This document shows positions 44,281 to 61,337 of a stretch of 64,000 bases of DNA, in pieces. How positions within the stretch are numbered: the first letter of the stretch is position 1; each line of letters begins with the position of its first letter. Under the pieces are notes generated by a model, which saw only the letters and a list, made by a program, of their open reading frames with translations, was not told the origin of the DNA and did not search any database. The position numbers were made by a program, and so were the translations under genes. The stretch is from positions 1 to 64,000 of IMG/VR virus record IMGVR_UViG_3300042868_005134, one strand, 5' to 3'. This stretch comes from a virus.

Positions 44281-47200
44281 TTAATTCCAGTACTCTACTT
44301 GAGCTGACACAAGTAGGCCGCCTTCTCCTATTACCAATGCTCCAGCAGTTCCATAAGGAGCCAAAGTGAACGATCTTGATAATCCTGAATTTACCCCTTG
44401 CGACGCCGTTAATGTAGTACGTATCTGACTTGCAACTATAGAGTCTGTTATTACTGTTTTTGTTATAGGTTCTAACGGAAAAGACTCTAACAGGGATTGA
44501 CCAAATATTGTTGCTGTAGTTGCTAGGTTAGAAAAACTTGATACATGTCTAGATAAAACATTAGGTTTATTTGCTGTTGTTATTGAAAAGGCATTGCTCA
44601 ATGAAGGTCTCACATAACTATTAGGAATTTTATTAGCATTAACAGTCACCACTACTGAGTTAGGTGTGTAACCGTTGTTAACAGAGTTGGTAATAATCCA
44701 TTTAGGTTTGTTACTGCCGTTTATAACTGTATCTCGTATATAGACTAACACCGGTTCCGTAGCTTCATTACCAATATTGTCATTTGTTTGGCGTGCAAAA
44801 CGGTTACTGTAGATTGTTTGAACTGCTGAGTTAGGAGAGCCTACTGGATTGTAGACAAGTGCCGGAATTATTGTTTCTAATGCTAATGAATTATTAATCG
44901 TTACAGACTTAGAGATAGTCGATAAAGGTACAGCAGTTTGATTAAAGTCAGTAACACCGAGAATACTAACTTGTGTTACTGAATGTCCTTGTCTTCCTAA
45001 AGTTGTACTGCTGAAGGGATTGAGTTCGGAATTTTTAACTTCGCCAAATTTTGTTATAGTGAATGAATTGGATGATTGATCTACTATTGGCGCTGGTTTG
45101 CAAGTCAACAAACTGGTACCAGCTATGGCAGTTAATGGGCTGGTGGGCGGTGTGAAAGCTGAGGTATATACTGCGGTGCCCTTTACTACTCGTAGATTAG
45201 AAATATTCCCGTTTAAGAACGCACCTTGCCCCGTTTCGCATCCGATAAATGTATTTGCTCCTGTACCAACTGATCCGCTAAATGCTGCTGATCCTTTTGC
45301 CACCCCGTTAACATAGAAATAAAAGGTATTTCCGTTTCGAACATAAGCAAGATGATACCAAGTGTTTACAGCCATGCCGTGTGCAGTGCCGGCATACTGC
45401 GTGTCGTTATTTTGAATCAATAATTTAGTCTGTCCAATAATAAACCCAATACCGTCACCTGCGTTAAAAGTACCAACAGTGGCAAGCATCATGTGTAATG
45501 AATAACTTGTTGGCCAAGCATCGCTTGTTGGCAGTGCATTTAAGTAAACCCATGCTTCAACAGTAAAATCAGTACTTCCGAAATCCATAACAACATTTCC
45601 ATTGATTTGCAGATAATCTCCACTGCCGTCAAAATATGTACTAAATGAATTTTGGTAAGGCCCAACTAGAGAAAAGTCCCCTGTATTAGGAAATCGGGCA
45701 ACAGTTGCACGGGCTGTGGAACTGTTGTTAGTCACTGTATCGCTGTAGTTGACACCGTTATTAGTTCCTAATATAGGAATTCTACTGCTAATTCCTGTTG
45801 TGGTCGTACGAGCACCGTTCGACACGACTATTGTATTGTTTACAGTTGTTATAGAGTTAAAAATTCTAGCAGGCAAGTTTGGTTCAATGGTTGAGTCAGT
45901 TATTACTGTCTTGATGCTCGAAATGGCGTTTTGTCTAAAAAGCTGTTTACTTACTATAGGAGTTGTTAATAATGAAGGTACTGATACTATTGTACTATCA
46001 TACCATACGACAACAGCTTCTTGAGATTGAGAACCTGTACTAGACACATTTGTTGTTGGAAATGCTTTGCCGGGTCCCCATACAATTCTAACTGCGCCTC
46101 CGCCTCCGAAACCACCACCATAGCTGGTACCAGAGCCGCCTCCACCACCACCAAATGCGCCACCATTGATTATTCGATAACCGCTTTGTCCGGAACCTTC
46201 TCCACCTGTACCATTAGCGCCGCCGGAACCACCACCGCCGCCTAAAAATTGACCGCGAGCTGCGCCGTCTGCGCCTCGGCCATATATACCAACACCGCCG
46301 CCGGCTGGCACACCATATGTACTTGAGTAATAGCCAGCAGCAGCACCGGCACCAGAACCGGTTGGAGCGGCAGTTCCTGAAGAAGTGCCTGAGTCGGCAC
46401 CGTTGCCAGAATATCCGCCGGCGCCTCCGCCTCCTCTGTACCACCCTCCGTCATAGCCACCGTTGCCGCCACGACCACCACCATCACCAGTATAGCCGCC
46501 ACCATAGCCATTTGAAGCAGCAGTTGCTCCAGTGCCGCCACGGCCGCCGCCATAGCCCGCCACAGTGGCTAAACTGATAAAATAACTGTTGCCGCCTTCT
46601 GATCCAGCACTAGTAGCATTAGTATTACTAGTGCCACCCACACCAACTACAACGGTGTATGTTTGACCTGGAGTAACTGTAATATTATTTTTCCATCCGA
46701 GGCCACCGCCTCCGCCACCGCCAGAGCTCCATTGGTAGCCGCCACCGCCACCACCACCCACTGCTACTACACTTACTAATCCAACACCAGTTGGAGCAGT
46801 CCAAGTGTACGTGCCGGGTGTAGTAAATTCATTTTCTCCGTTTGGTGTAAACGGAATATTTGTACCTGTCTTTGAAAGACTGGAAATTTTACCTACTGTA
46901 GGAGAAGCTGACCCGTTTATAGCTGTGCATGTAATTTGATTAGTGTTAGGCAGACTGATTACGTACACTGTGTTTCCAGTGCCTAAATTACCAAGATTTC
47001 CCGATCCTGTAACTACAGATATTGCATCTCCAATTAAAAATACACTACTATCAAAAATACCAGAAATAGTCAGTCTCCATTCGGTCGCTGAAATCGCAGT
47101 AACCGACGATATACCAAGTTCAAATAATCTTCCAGAGTCTTGTACAGTTCTAACAATACCTTGAACTGGTGCAGTAGGGCCGCTGGCAATACAAGATATC

Positions 47201-47724
47201 GTTGTGCTGTTAATTACAGAATCAACAACAACTGTGGAACTAAATCTGCCGGTTCCTGGTGCAGATGTTATAATTTTACCATTCGATAATGATCTAGTAG
47301 TAGATAAATCTGAAAGATTGAAAGTCCATACATTTGCACCGTAGCTGGTAACCGACGTAGTTACAGCGCCGATAGTTCCGTTACCATATCCAGAGCTTGC
47401 TAGTACAGGCTGAACAACAGTACCAGTTGTGAAAAGTTTAGTCGGATTACTGTTAGCAACACTGACTGGTGTATTAAACTTGTTAGTATTAAATATGTTG
47501 TCAGTGCGAAATATCGTCGATGGCATAGCAAGACGAGTTGCTTGCTGAATGACAGTGACGGGTATTACTGGCCTGGGATATACGAATCCCAGTGCAGGTC
47601 TGTTTCCAAACTCTTTAGTCCAAGGCGGATAATACTGCCTTAGTTCTAAAGGACGTACTGTACTTTGAACTACAACAGATATCGACGGAACGTCAACATA
47701 ATTAAAGTTGCGTACAGATGGCAT
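44281..47724 (-). CDS. Tail-fibre protein with glycine-rich and LamG domains
   Basis: 1147 residues. Residues 305-560 hold a Gly-rich region, starting PGTYTWTAPTGVGLVSVVAVGGGGGGG and going on with many GGGG and YGGG stretches, of a type used in phage adhesins (polyglycine-II-like packing). Residues 680-900 are a LamG/ConA-like domain: YFDGSGDYLQI, FTVEAWVYL, WYHLAYVRNGNTFYFYVNG and GNISNLRVVKGTAVYT. The remaining beta-rich parts are Thr/Val/Asn-rich. It is the first of a run of fibre-like genes. AGGCGGA precedes the ATG. Confidence 0.8.
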   Translation of the reverse strand: MPSVRNFNYVDVPSISVVVQSTVRPLELRQYYPPWTKEFGNRPALGFVYPRPVIPVTVIQQATRLAMPSTIFRTDNIFNTNKFNTPVSVANSNPTKLFTTGTVVQPVLASSGYGNGTIGAVTTSVTSYGANVWTFNLSDLSTTRSLSNGKIITSAPGTGRFSSTVVVDSVINSTTISCIASGPTAPVQGIVRTVQDSGRLFELGISSVTAISATEWRLTISGIFDSSVFLIGDAISVVTGSGNLGNLGTGNTVYVISLPNTNQITCTAINGSASPTVGKISSLSKTGTNIPFTPNGENEFTTPGTYTWTAPTGVGLVSVVAVGGGGGGGYQWSSGGGGGGGLGWKNNITVTPGQTYTVVVGVGGTSNTNATSAGSEGGNSYFISLATVAGYGGGRGGTGATAASNGYGGGYTGDGGGRGGNGGYDGGWYRGGGGAGGYSGNGADSGTSSGTAAPTGSGAGAAAGYYSSTYGVPAGGGVGIYGRGADGAARGQFLGGGGGSGGANGTGGEGSGQSGYRIINGGAFGGGGGGSGTSYGGGFGGGGAVRIVWGPGKAFPTTNVSSTGSQSQEAVVVWYDSTIVSVPSLLTTPIVSKQLFRQNAISSIKTVITDSTIEPNLPARIFNSITTVNNTIVVSNGARTTTTGISSRIPILGTNNGVNYSDTVTNNSSTARATVARFPNTGDFSLVGPYQNSFSTYFDGSGDYLQINGNVVMDFGSTDFTVEAWVYLNALPTSDAWPTSYSLHMMLATVGTFNAGDGIGFIIGQTKLLIQNNDTQYAGTAHGMAVNTWYHLAYVRNGNTFYFYVNGVAKGSAAFSGSVGTGANTFIGCETGQGAFLNGNISNLRVVKGTAVYTSAFTPPTSPLTAIAGTSLLTCKPAPIVDQSSNSFTITKFGEVKNSELNPFSSTTLGRQGHSVTQVSILGVTDFNQTAVPLSTISKSVTINNSLALETIIPALVYNPVGSPNSAVQTIYSNRFARQTNDNIGNEATEPVLVYIRDTVINGSNKPKWIITNSVNNGYTPNSVVVTVNANKIPNSYVRPSLSNAFSITTANKPNVLSRHVSSFSNLATTATIFGQSLLESFPLEPITKTVITDSIVASQIRTTLTASQGVNSGLSRSFTLAPYGTAGALVIGEGGLLVSAQVEYWN

Positions 47725-47736
47725 TTATCCGCCTGT

Positions 47737-49470
47737 TTAAATGTCAATGCTAGCAATAATATTGTTAATACCGCCGCCTGTTATTGTTAAGTTTACAGTA
47801 GTAGTTGCGCTAGCACTGGTAGTAACCACTATGTTTTTAGTGCCGGTGCTGGCAAAAATCATACTTCCGCCGTCAATAGCAAGATTGATAGGTGCTGCCA
47901 ATCTTAGTCCATCGGCTCCGTAAGCATCTACTGTACAACTGGTTGAAATATTTGAACCAGTAAATGTATAACTTTGACTTGCCATAACCACGCTGATAGT
48001 AATAGGTAACGTAGGAGTTATCATGTGTAAAGTATTATTTCCCTTTTCTTTACTAATACCCCAAATTCTATTAGTTTGATCTAATCCTATTGTTCTAAAC
48101 TCATACGGATATGTACCAGTGGGCGACCACCCTGTGCTAGTGTTGAAACTAAAGAATCGCATTTGCAGTGTAACTGGTACTGCTACCTGTGTTCCTTCAG
48201 CATTAATAGGCAAGAAATCCCTAGGAATATCATTGACTGTGGGGAAAGTATAAGAACTGTGATATGTCAATGTATCATCTCCTGTTCCTGTTCCTATAGT
48301 GTAAGTCATCATGGTGCGTTTTAGTGCAGTGCTCCAACGAGTTAATCCGTTATTTACATGAGCATATTTGTCAGTTATCCAGAAAGTTATATAATTTGTT
48401 CCGCTTACTGTGAACTGGTGGCCTTTGCTATGCCAGCTGTAAAAAGAATAAGTGCTGTTATCTTCTGTGGTATATCTTGCAGAATACGTAGAATACGTAT
48501 TTGCGCCAGGATATACCATTGTACAGTTAGTGGCTACGACTGCTCCGTCAGCTGGATTCCATACGTAACGAATCGGCGTTAGATTGTTGCTTGAATCGTA
48601 ATGTCCGCTGTATAAAACTCGTCTAGTGGTAGTGGCCCTTCGAATGTTACTGGGCCAATGTCGAGGACCAGTTGTGCCACTGGCATTTCTCACACTTTGA
48701 TTTATTATTGTCGTCACAGCATGTGTAACAGGGTTTACTTTCCAAAAAGTATATTGACTATAATAGCTTATGCCATCTTGAACGCCGACAAAATGTAGGA
48801 ATCCACCGTCATCCACCCCCAAGAAGAAACCTTGCATTCTAGTGTTGTTTGGTGGAGTAACTTGGGCTACTTTACTCGGAGCAGTTTCATAGTTATTATG
48901 AGCACTAACATAGTGCCCCTCGCCACCACCGCTTTCAAAACACCACATCTTGTTATTACTAACATCTTCGTATATAAAAGCAGTGCCAAAGATATTAGCT
49001 ATGTAATAGCTGGCGCCAGCACCGGAAGTAATATCAGTTGTAGGATACACATAACCGTAAGTAGTACTTACTCCAGTAGTAGATGTGCCAGGAGGTGCCA
49101 TCGGTACAGCATATAAAATTTTATTGTTCACTGTTTTCCAGTGCTTTTTAACCGGATAAAATGCAGGATCCAATGATTGATGATACGGGGCTTGCCAAAA
49201 GTTGTCGTAAAATGTGTCAGGGCTTGGAGCCCAGCATTGTACCACAGCTTTTTCTAAATACATTATTCCCATGTCATTTGTTATACCGGCATCGTACGCT
49301 CTGTCCATAGTATCACTACGGTTAAAGTGAAAGTTTTTTTGAAATAATGGAGCTAAGGTTGTAGTATCATGCCCCACAGTACTTAAAAACAATCGATTGT
49401 TGGATAATACTGGATCTTCGAATAATGTAACAAGGTCATTTCCGATTTTTTTAACGTGTATTTCAGCCAT
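47737..49470 (-). CDS. Tail-fibre-like protein, possibly beta-propeller
   Basis: 577 residues, all-beta by pattern, with repeated short blades (NKMWCFESGGGEGHY, GFLHFVGVQDG, TRRVLYSGHYDSSNN, RTIGLDQTNRIWGIS) that suggest a propeller of about 45-60 residues per blade. The C-terminal 90 residues look like a small Ig-like domain (TFTGSNISTSCTVDAYGADG). No catalytic motif. It follows the Gly-rich fibre gene and has CTGGAG before the ATG. Probably a host-recognition element. Confidence 0.6.
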   Translation of the reverse strand: MAEIHVKKIGNDLVTLFEDPVLSNNRLFLSTVGHDTTTLAPLFQKNFHFNRSDTMDRAYDAGITNDMGIMYLEKAVVQCWAPSPDTFYDNFWQAPYHQSLDPAFYPVKKHWKTVNNKILYAVPMAPPGTSTTGVSTTYGYVYPTTDITSGAGASYYIANIFGTAFIYEDVSNNKMWCFESGGGEGHYVSAHNNYETAPSKVAQVTPPNNTRMQGFFLGVDDGGFLHFVGVQDGISYYSQYTFWKVNPVTHAVTTIINQSVRNASGTTGPRHWPSNIRRATTTRRVLYSGHYDSSNNLTPIRYVWNPADGAVVATNCTMVYPGANTYSTYSARYTTEDNSTYSFYSWHSKGHQFTVSGTNYITFWITDKYAHVNNGLTRWSTALKRTMMTYTIGTGTGDDTLTYHSSYTFPTVNDIPRDFLPINAEGTQVAVPVTLQMRFFSFNTSTGWSPTGTYPYEFRTIGLDQTNRIWGISKEKGNNTLHMITPTLPITISVVMASQSYTFTGSNISTSCTVDAYGADGLRLAAPINLAIDGGSMIFASTGTKNIVVTTSASATTTVNLTITGGGINNIIASIDI

Positions 49471-49472
49471 TT

Positions 49473-49676
49473 TTATTCTTCTCCAGTAGATTCAGTAATG
49501 TTAAATTGTTGTTCATAGGGCGCCTTTGCGCTGTCCCACCATGCCAATGCAGCAGCTTCGTTAGGAAATAGTTCCTGTGAACCGTCGCTAGAAGGTTGGA
49601 AAGGTTGATGTATAACATGTTTTTCTTCAAAATAAACATCTAATCTTCCGTTGTCATATAATATTCTAAAACTCAT
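49473..49676 (-). CDS. Small hypothetical protein of the fibre cluster
   Basis: 67 residues: MSFRILYDNGRLDVYFEEKHVIHQPFQPSSDGSQELFPNEAAALAWWDSAK, a beta meander then a helix with WW. It is one base from the collagen-like gene and has ACGAGGAT before the ATG. Could be a fibre chaperone or a small virion part. Not recognised. Confidence 0.6.
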   Translation of the reverse strand: MSFRILYDNGRLDVYFEEKHVIHQPFQPSSDGSQELFPNEAAALAWWDSAKAPYEQQFNITESTGEE

Positions 49677-49677
49677 T

Positions 49678-51012
49678 TTAAATCCTCGTATAAGTGAACG
49701 TAACTGTTAGATCTGCTCCAGCTATATTGGTTCCTACGCTCAGTATATCTACAGTGACAAATTTATTAATTAAAACTGTCAAGGGCGTAGAAAATACATT
49801 TGAAGCTTTGTCTAAGTTATTTATGTTTAAAGTAGCTACAGCAGTTTTATTCCCAACAGTATCGGTTACATTAACACCTATTTGAATTCCATTAGAAGTG
49901 CCAGTTGGTGCAGTTTCTACCCTAGCAATTATTCCAATTATAGTACTGTCCAGCGGTATATACCATTTTTCACTGCCTACAGAAACTGTAAGAGTTCCTG
50001 TTTTTCTATAATGTCTTTCTAATACCGTAGTGCCACCACTGCCAGAGCCGGAAGATCCAGTAAATCCTTGTATACCTTGATCACCTTTGCTGCCAGTAAA
50101 TCCTGCGGCGCCGTCTGTGCCATCGGAACCCGCTGCACCGCTGCCAGTAAATCCTATATCACCTCGACTGCCAGTAAATCCTGCGCTGCCACGGCTTCCA
50201 GTAAATCCTAGGTCACCCTGTGATCCAGCAAATCCCGCACCTTGACTGCCAGTAAATCCAACTGATCCATTATAACCAGCACTGCCCACAAATCCAGTGT
50301 CTCCTCGATCACCTGTTCTAGCAAATGTAACAACAACAGTCATCCCATCTGTAAACGTTGCTGTACCTGATAGATATGAAACAGGTATATGAAAGTGGTT
50401 AGCTGACGGGATACCTTCTTCAGTGTGTGATCCTGTTATAGCAAATAGGGCAAAATTACTAGGATCTGCTTTTTCTGCTATTGAAAAGTGACCTTTAATC
50501 TGCGAGGTAGAATCATCTATGGTTTGCAGATACGCATAAATTGATTCTCCTAGCTTATCATTAAAATTGATGTAGGCTACTGTGGTGCTTCCAGAAAAAG
50601 TTAACGTATTAAATTCTATTTCTCCGCTGAGAGGATCCGTGCCTGTTATATCAGTGCTATATAAGAACTCAAAGGCTGCTCCGCCGAAACTACCCTGCTC
50701 ACCTTTTGATCCAGTGTAGCCAACATCTCCTTGACTGCCTACAAATCCTGCTAAGCCATCTGAACCAGAAGAACCATCTGACCCAGACGTGCCAGCTGAA
50801 CCAGTAAATCCTTTGAATTCTTCTGCATAATCTGCAATATCAATCCATGTACGACTGCCGTCTAAGTCTCCTTTCAGTATACTGTTGTCAACTGTAGGCA
50901 AACCTAAATCAGGTTCGGCATTACTGATATCTAAATAGTCGTAACGCTCTGCACTAAGATCGGCACCGGTTAGTTTTTTCTTTTTGCCGCTGAGTAGCCG
51001 ATTTTTACTCAT
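49678..51012 (-). CDS. Collagen-like virion protein
   Basis: 444 residues. After a basic N-terminus (KKKKLTGADL) and a short domain come G-x-y triplets (GFTGSAGTSGSDGSSG ...), then a beta-sandwich insert (about 115-235), a second collagen-like run (GFTGSQGAGFAGSQGDLGFTGSRG), and a beta C-terminal domain that may trimerise. Triplets use Gly-Phe/Tyr-Thr and Gly-Ser-Gln/Arg/Lys, nearly without proline. Likely a tail or head fibre. It overlaps the 111-residue gene by 8 bases. Confidence 0.85.
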   Translation of the reverse strand: MSKNRLLSGKKKKLTGADLSAERYDYLDISNAEPDLGLPTVDNSILKGDLDGSRTWIDIADYAEEFKGFTGSAGTSGSDGSSGSDGLAGFVGSQGDVGYTGSKGEQGSFGGAAFEFLYSTDITGTDPLSGEIEFNTLTFSGSTTVAYINFNDKLGESIYAYLQTIDDSTSQIKGHFSIAEKADPSNFALFAITGSHTEEGIPSANHFHIPVSYLSGTATFTDGMTVVVTFARTGDRGDTGFVGSAGYNGSVGFTGSQGAGFAGSQGDLGFTGSRGSAGFTGSRGDIGFTGSGAAGSDGTDGAAGFTGSKGDQGIQGFTGSSGSGSGGTTVLERHYRKTGTLTVSVGSEKWYIPLDSTIIGIIARVETAPTGTSNGIQIGVNVTDTVGNKTAVATLNINNLDKASNVFSTPLTVLINKFVTVDILSVGTNIAGADLTVTFTYTRI

Positions 51013-51340
51013 TTGAGGTTTCCAATATGCTCAATACTAAGTTTAGTATGGAATTTGCACTGGCCACTGCGCTGACACTGGCGCCCTCTTCTATAACTAG
51101 TTTTCCTGTTGTCATTTCGGCTGCGTCATTTGGAGGTATTTCAAATGCATTGAGCATGACAAAATCTACGTTATTTTTTCTAAGCGTAAATGTAACAGTG
51201 GCAGGCACTGAACCTATGTTACTTGCTTGTGCTCCTAAAACGATGGTGGTAAGTCCTGTAGGAGTTGTATATATAGTTTGATTTGTAGTGGTCAACTCGA
51301 ATGTTTTAGTTTTAAACGTATTTAAAGGCAATGTTGCCAT
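51005..51340 (-). CDS. Small beta-sandwich virion-type protein
   Basis: 111 residues: KTKTFELTTTNQTIYTTPTGLTTIVLGAQASNIGSVPATVTFTLRKNN is a beta sandwich pattern seen in small phage fibre-associated proteins; the rest is similar to the 103-residue protein at 18570-18881. TTGGAGA precedes the ATG. Fibre accessory or decoration role inferred from position. Confidence 0.6.
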   Translation of the reverse strand: MATLPLNTFKTKTFELTTTNQTIYTTPTGLTTIVLGAQASNIGSVPATVTFTLRKNNVDFVMLNAFEIPPNDAAEMTTGKLVIEEGASVSAVASANSILNLVLSILETSNE

Positions 51341-51343
51341 ATT

Positions 51344-53593
51344 TTATTCTCCAATCGCTAATATGTAAGGAGTCATAACAGCAAACAAACTTTTTGTAAA
51401 TGTTCTACCTGTAATCGTTCCAGTATTTCTGTTGATCACTAAGTCATCTCCAATTCGGAAGTCGCCTCTTTGATCAGTTCCTGTATAATATATTTTACCT
51501 TGATTGGCAGAAACCACTTGATTTTCAGTTATTGGCACACCACCGAGATACGGTAAAGCAGTATTTACGTTTGTTCCGGCACCTACCCATTCAAAAGTTT
51601 GTCCTGCGGCAGTAATCAAACTGAACTGATGAAAGGTAACAACAGTGTTATCTGCAAGTTGATTTATTACTATTTCTTCTATTGTTATAGTGCTTGAATA
51701 AGCATTGGTTATTAAGTTTGTCACAATGTCAAACAGTTGATTAGTTACTGCTATTTCTTCTGTGCCAGCTGCCGGATTAGCTATGTTTTGCGTTACTGTA
51801 GTATTCAATCTAGTTATTTGCGTATTATTTAAACATGCGGCAGCAACTGTTTTTAAATAGTCAAATGTATCAGATGTGGCTTGTTTTTCTCCGCTGGGCA
51901 ATTGTAACGTTCCTGCACTGTAATATTCATCGGCTGCGTCTACTGTTTGGCTGTTGCCACCATATAACATGTCATATGTGACAGAATCTATAATAAATCC
52001 AATGTCTCTGCGGCATTTTGTACTGTCATAAGTTAAAGAAGGATAGTTTACAGAAACAAATGCGATGCCTTCTTCTATGAAAAAGTTACGGTTTTCTTGT
52101 AATATTGTTTTGGCGTTAACTGCGTTGTTTGTAACACCTGTGGGAGAATTAAACTGATAACTAGGAGTATTATTGACATCATTAATAATACTAACAATCG
52201 TGTTAAAATTAGTCTGTACTCTTGAATATTCTGTACTGCCTTGAGATAATATCGCTAAAACAGCATCTTTAGCAAAATTTATTCCTGCAACAGTTTGTGT
52301 TCTTTGTACAGTAATTACAGTTGAAGCTGTTCCTCTATAATAGCTTATGCCAGCCTGAATGCTTTTATAATTTGTGTTAAGTATCATATCATCAACAACT
52401 GAATCGATGATTAACCCTACATCTCTACTACATTTAAATTGATTAAACTCGAAATTTGGAAACGTTTCATTTAGATAGTCGATTACATCTATTTGAATTT
52501 TACTTTTTGCATCAAGAATAGTTTGCCTAGAATTTCTGATAGTGGCTGATTCAAGATTATATCGAGGATATGTAACAGCAGTATTTCCACTGGTGAACTG
52601 GGTGCTAGTGGCCAATGTATAAAAGGTATTGTCTCCTTCAAATTTAACAGCATCACCTACATTTGGTCTTGTTGTTAAATTATCTATAACAAAAGTTCTT
52701 CCTAACGTTGCACCATTTATTCTTCCGGAATATAAAGTTGAACTCACGCCGTCTGCTTTTAAACCAAAGTTACCAAAACTGCTATTACTGTTGGTTAAAG
52801 AACAGAATCCTCCGCTTTCGCATAGCACAGCCACATCACAACATATAGTAAACACAGAGACTAACTGTGAATTTCCTCTATTAAGGTGATGTATACCAAT
52901 CCCACCTTGGTTAAACTGAGTATAAGCGTCAACAACCATACTTCTTAGGCCACCAACGTGTGCTCCGTCTACCCGCATGCCTGTTCCAGTGGTTGTCATG
53001 CTTGTGCAGTTTTGTACATAAGGGCTTGTGTATATAACACCTGCACTTCCGTCTGGATTGAAAGCAACCGCAGACGACGGAGATTCATGATCCTTAAATG
53101 TCATGTGTGCCAAATATGAACCGTTATTAACATAAAACATATCTTGCGTTTTATTCAATGGTCTTACGGTTACAGTTCTTAAACTGTCTCCAACAACAGC
53201 AACGTTGTCGGGCACAGTCATAGGATTGTTTTCTGTGTAATCTCCACTTTTGACAAATATAGTGGTGCCAGGTGTGGCTGCTTCTAAAGCAGACTTGATA
53301 GTCAACTTGCTGGTATTTAATGAAGATCCGTCGTCAATATCATCACCGCTTTTGCTAACATAAAGCACATTGTCAACTGCGATATTTCCTATACTACCAG
53401 TAAATCCAGTGACACCACTACCAGTATATCCGCGAATACCCCCATACGGAAGTTCATTCCACGTGCCGACTCCATTACCAATCTTGAAAAGATTGGTATC
53501 GATTTCTAAACACATTTCTGCAAGTGCAAGCACAGGATTAACTGTGCTCCACTCTTCAGCTGTGCCTCTTCTTAGTTGAACATTAATAGCCAT
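51344..53593 (-). CDS. Tail-fibre protein with Mtd_N-like start, beta-helix and duplicated domain
   Basis: 749 residues. Residues 1-55 (VQLRRGTAEEWSTVNPVLALAEMCLEIDTNLFKIGNG) are an Mtd_N-like attachment domain; a short GYTGSGVTGFTGS collagen-like hinge follows. Residues 78-300 form a parallel beta-helix (LYVSKSGDDIDDGSS). Two copies of CSRDVGLIIDSVVDDM and CRRDIGFIIDSVTYDM start repeated helical domains at about 385 and 540. The C-terminus has TGTDQRGDFRIGDDLVINRNTGTITG. I recall the whole as typical of T4-like cyanophage fibres. A TAAATA core precedes it by 27 bases. Confidence 0.8.
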   Translation of the reverse strand: MAINVQLRRGTAEEWSTVNPVLALAEMCLEIDTNLFKIGNGVGTWNELPYGGIRGYTGSGVTGFTGSIGNIAVDNVLYVSKSGDDIDDGSSLNTSKLTIKSALEAATPGTTIFVKSGDYTENNPMTVPDNVAVVGDSLRTVTVRPLNKTQDMFYVNNGSYLAHMTFKDHESPSSAVAFNPDGSAGVIYTSPYVQNCTSMTTTGTGMRVDGAHVGGLRSMVVDAYTQFNQGGIGIHHLNRGNSQLVSVFTICCDVAVLCESGGFCSLTNSNSSFGNFGLKADGVSSTLYSGRINGATLGRTFVIDNLTTRPNVGDAVKFEGDNTFYTLATSTQFTSGNTAVTYPRYNLESATIRNSRQTILDAKSKIQIDVIDYLNETFPNFEFNQFKCSRDVGLIIDSVVDDMILNTNYKSIQAGISYYRGTASTVITVQRTQTVAGINFAKDAVLAILSQGSTEYSRVQTNFNTIVSIINDVNNTPSYQFNSPTGVTNNAVNAKTILQENRNFFIEEGIAFVSVNYPSLTYDSTKCRRDIGFIIDSVTYDMLYGGNSQTVDAADEYYSAGTLQLPSGEKQATSDTFDYLKTVAAACLNNTQITRLNTTVTQNIANPAAGTEEIAVTNQLFDIVTNLITNAYSSTITIEEIVINQLADNTVVTFHQFSLITAAGQTFEWVGAGTNVNTALPYLGGVPITENQVVSANQGKIYYTGTDQRGDFRIGDDLVINRNTGTITGRTFTKSLFAVMTPYILAIGE

Positions 53594-53619
53594 ATTTTAT
53601 CAATTCACGTTGTATGCTA

Positions 53620-53625
53620 TATTTA

Positions 53626-53627
<2 letters not shown>
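53620..53627 (-). promoter_or_regulatory. Candidate late promoter before the 749-residue fibre gene
   Basis: TAATAAATA (TAAATA 53625-53620, minus), overlapping the stop region of the giant gene, 26 bases before the next ATG. No clear ribosome site follows. Confidence 0.35.
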
Positions 53628-61314
<7,687 letters not shown>

Positions 61315-61337
61315 AGTATTGTATTTACCCTATGTTA

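Noticed and set aside
46021-46577. Open frames on both strands across the glycine-rich region
   Set aside because: They arise from GGN/CCN-rich codons of the fibre gene; the Arg/Cys- or Ala/Val-rich products are shadows.
49811-49830. TATTTA inside the collagen-like gene as a late promoter
   Set aside because: It is well inside the coding sequence with no gene start after it on either strand, so probably chance in AT-rich DNA.
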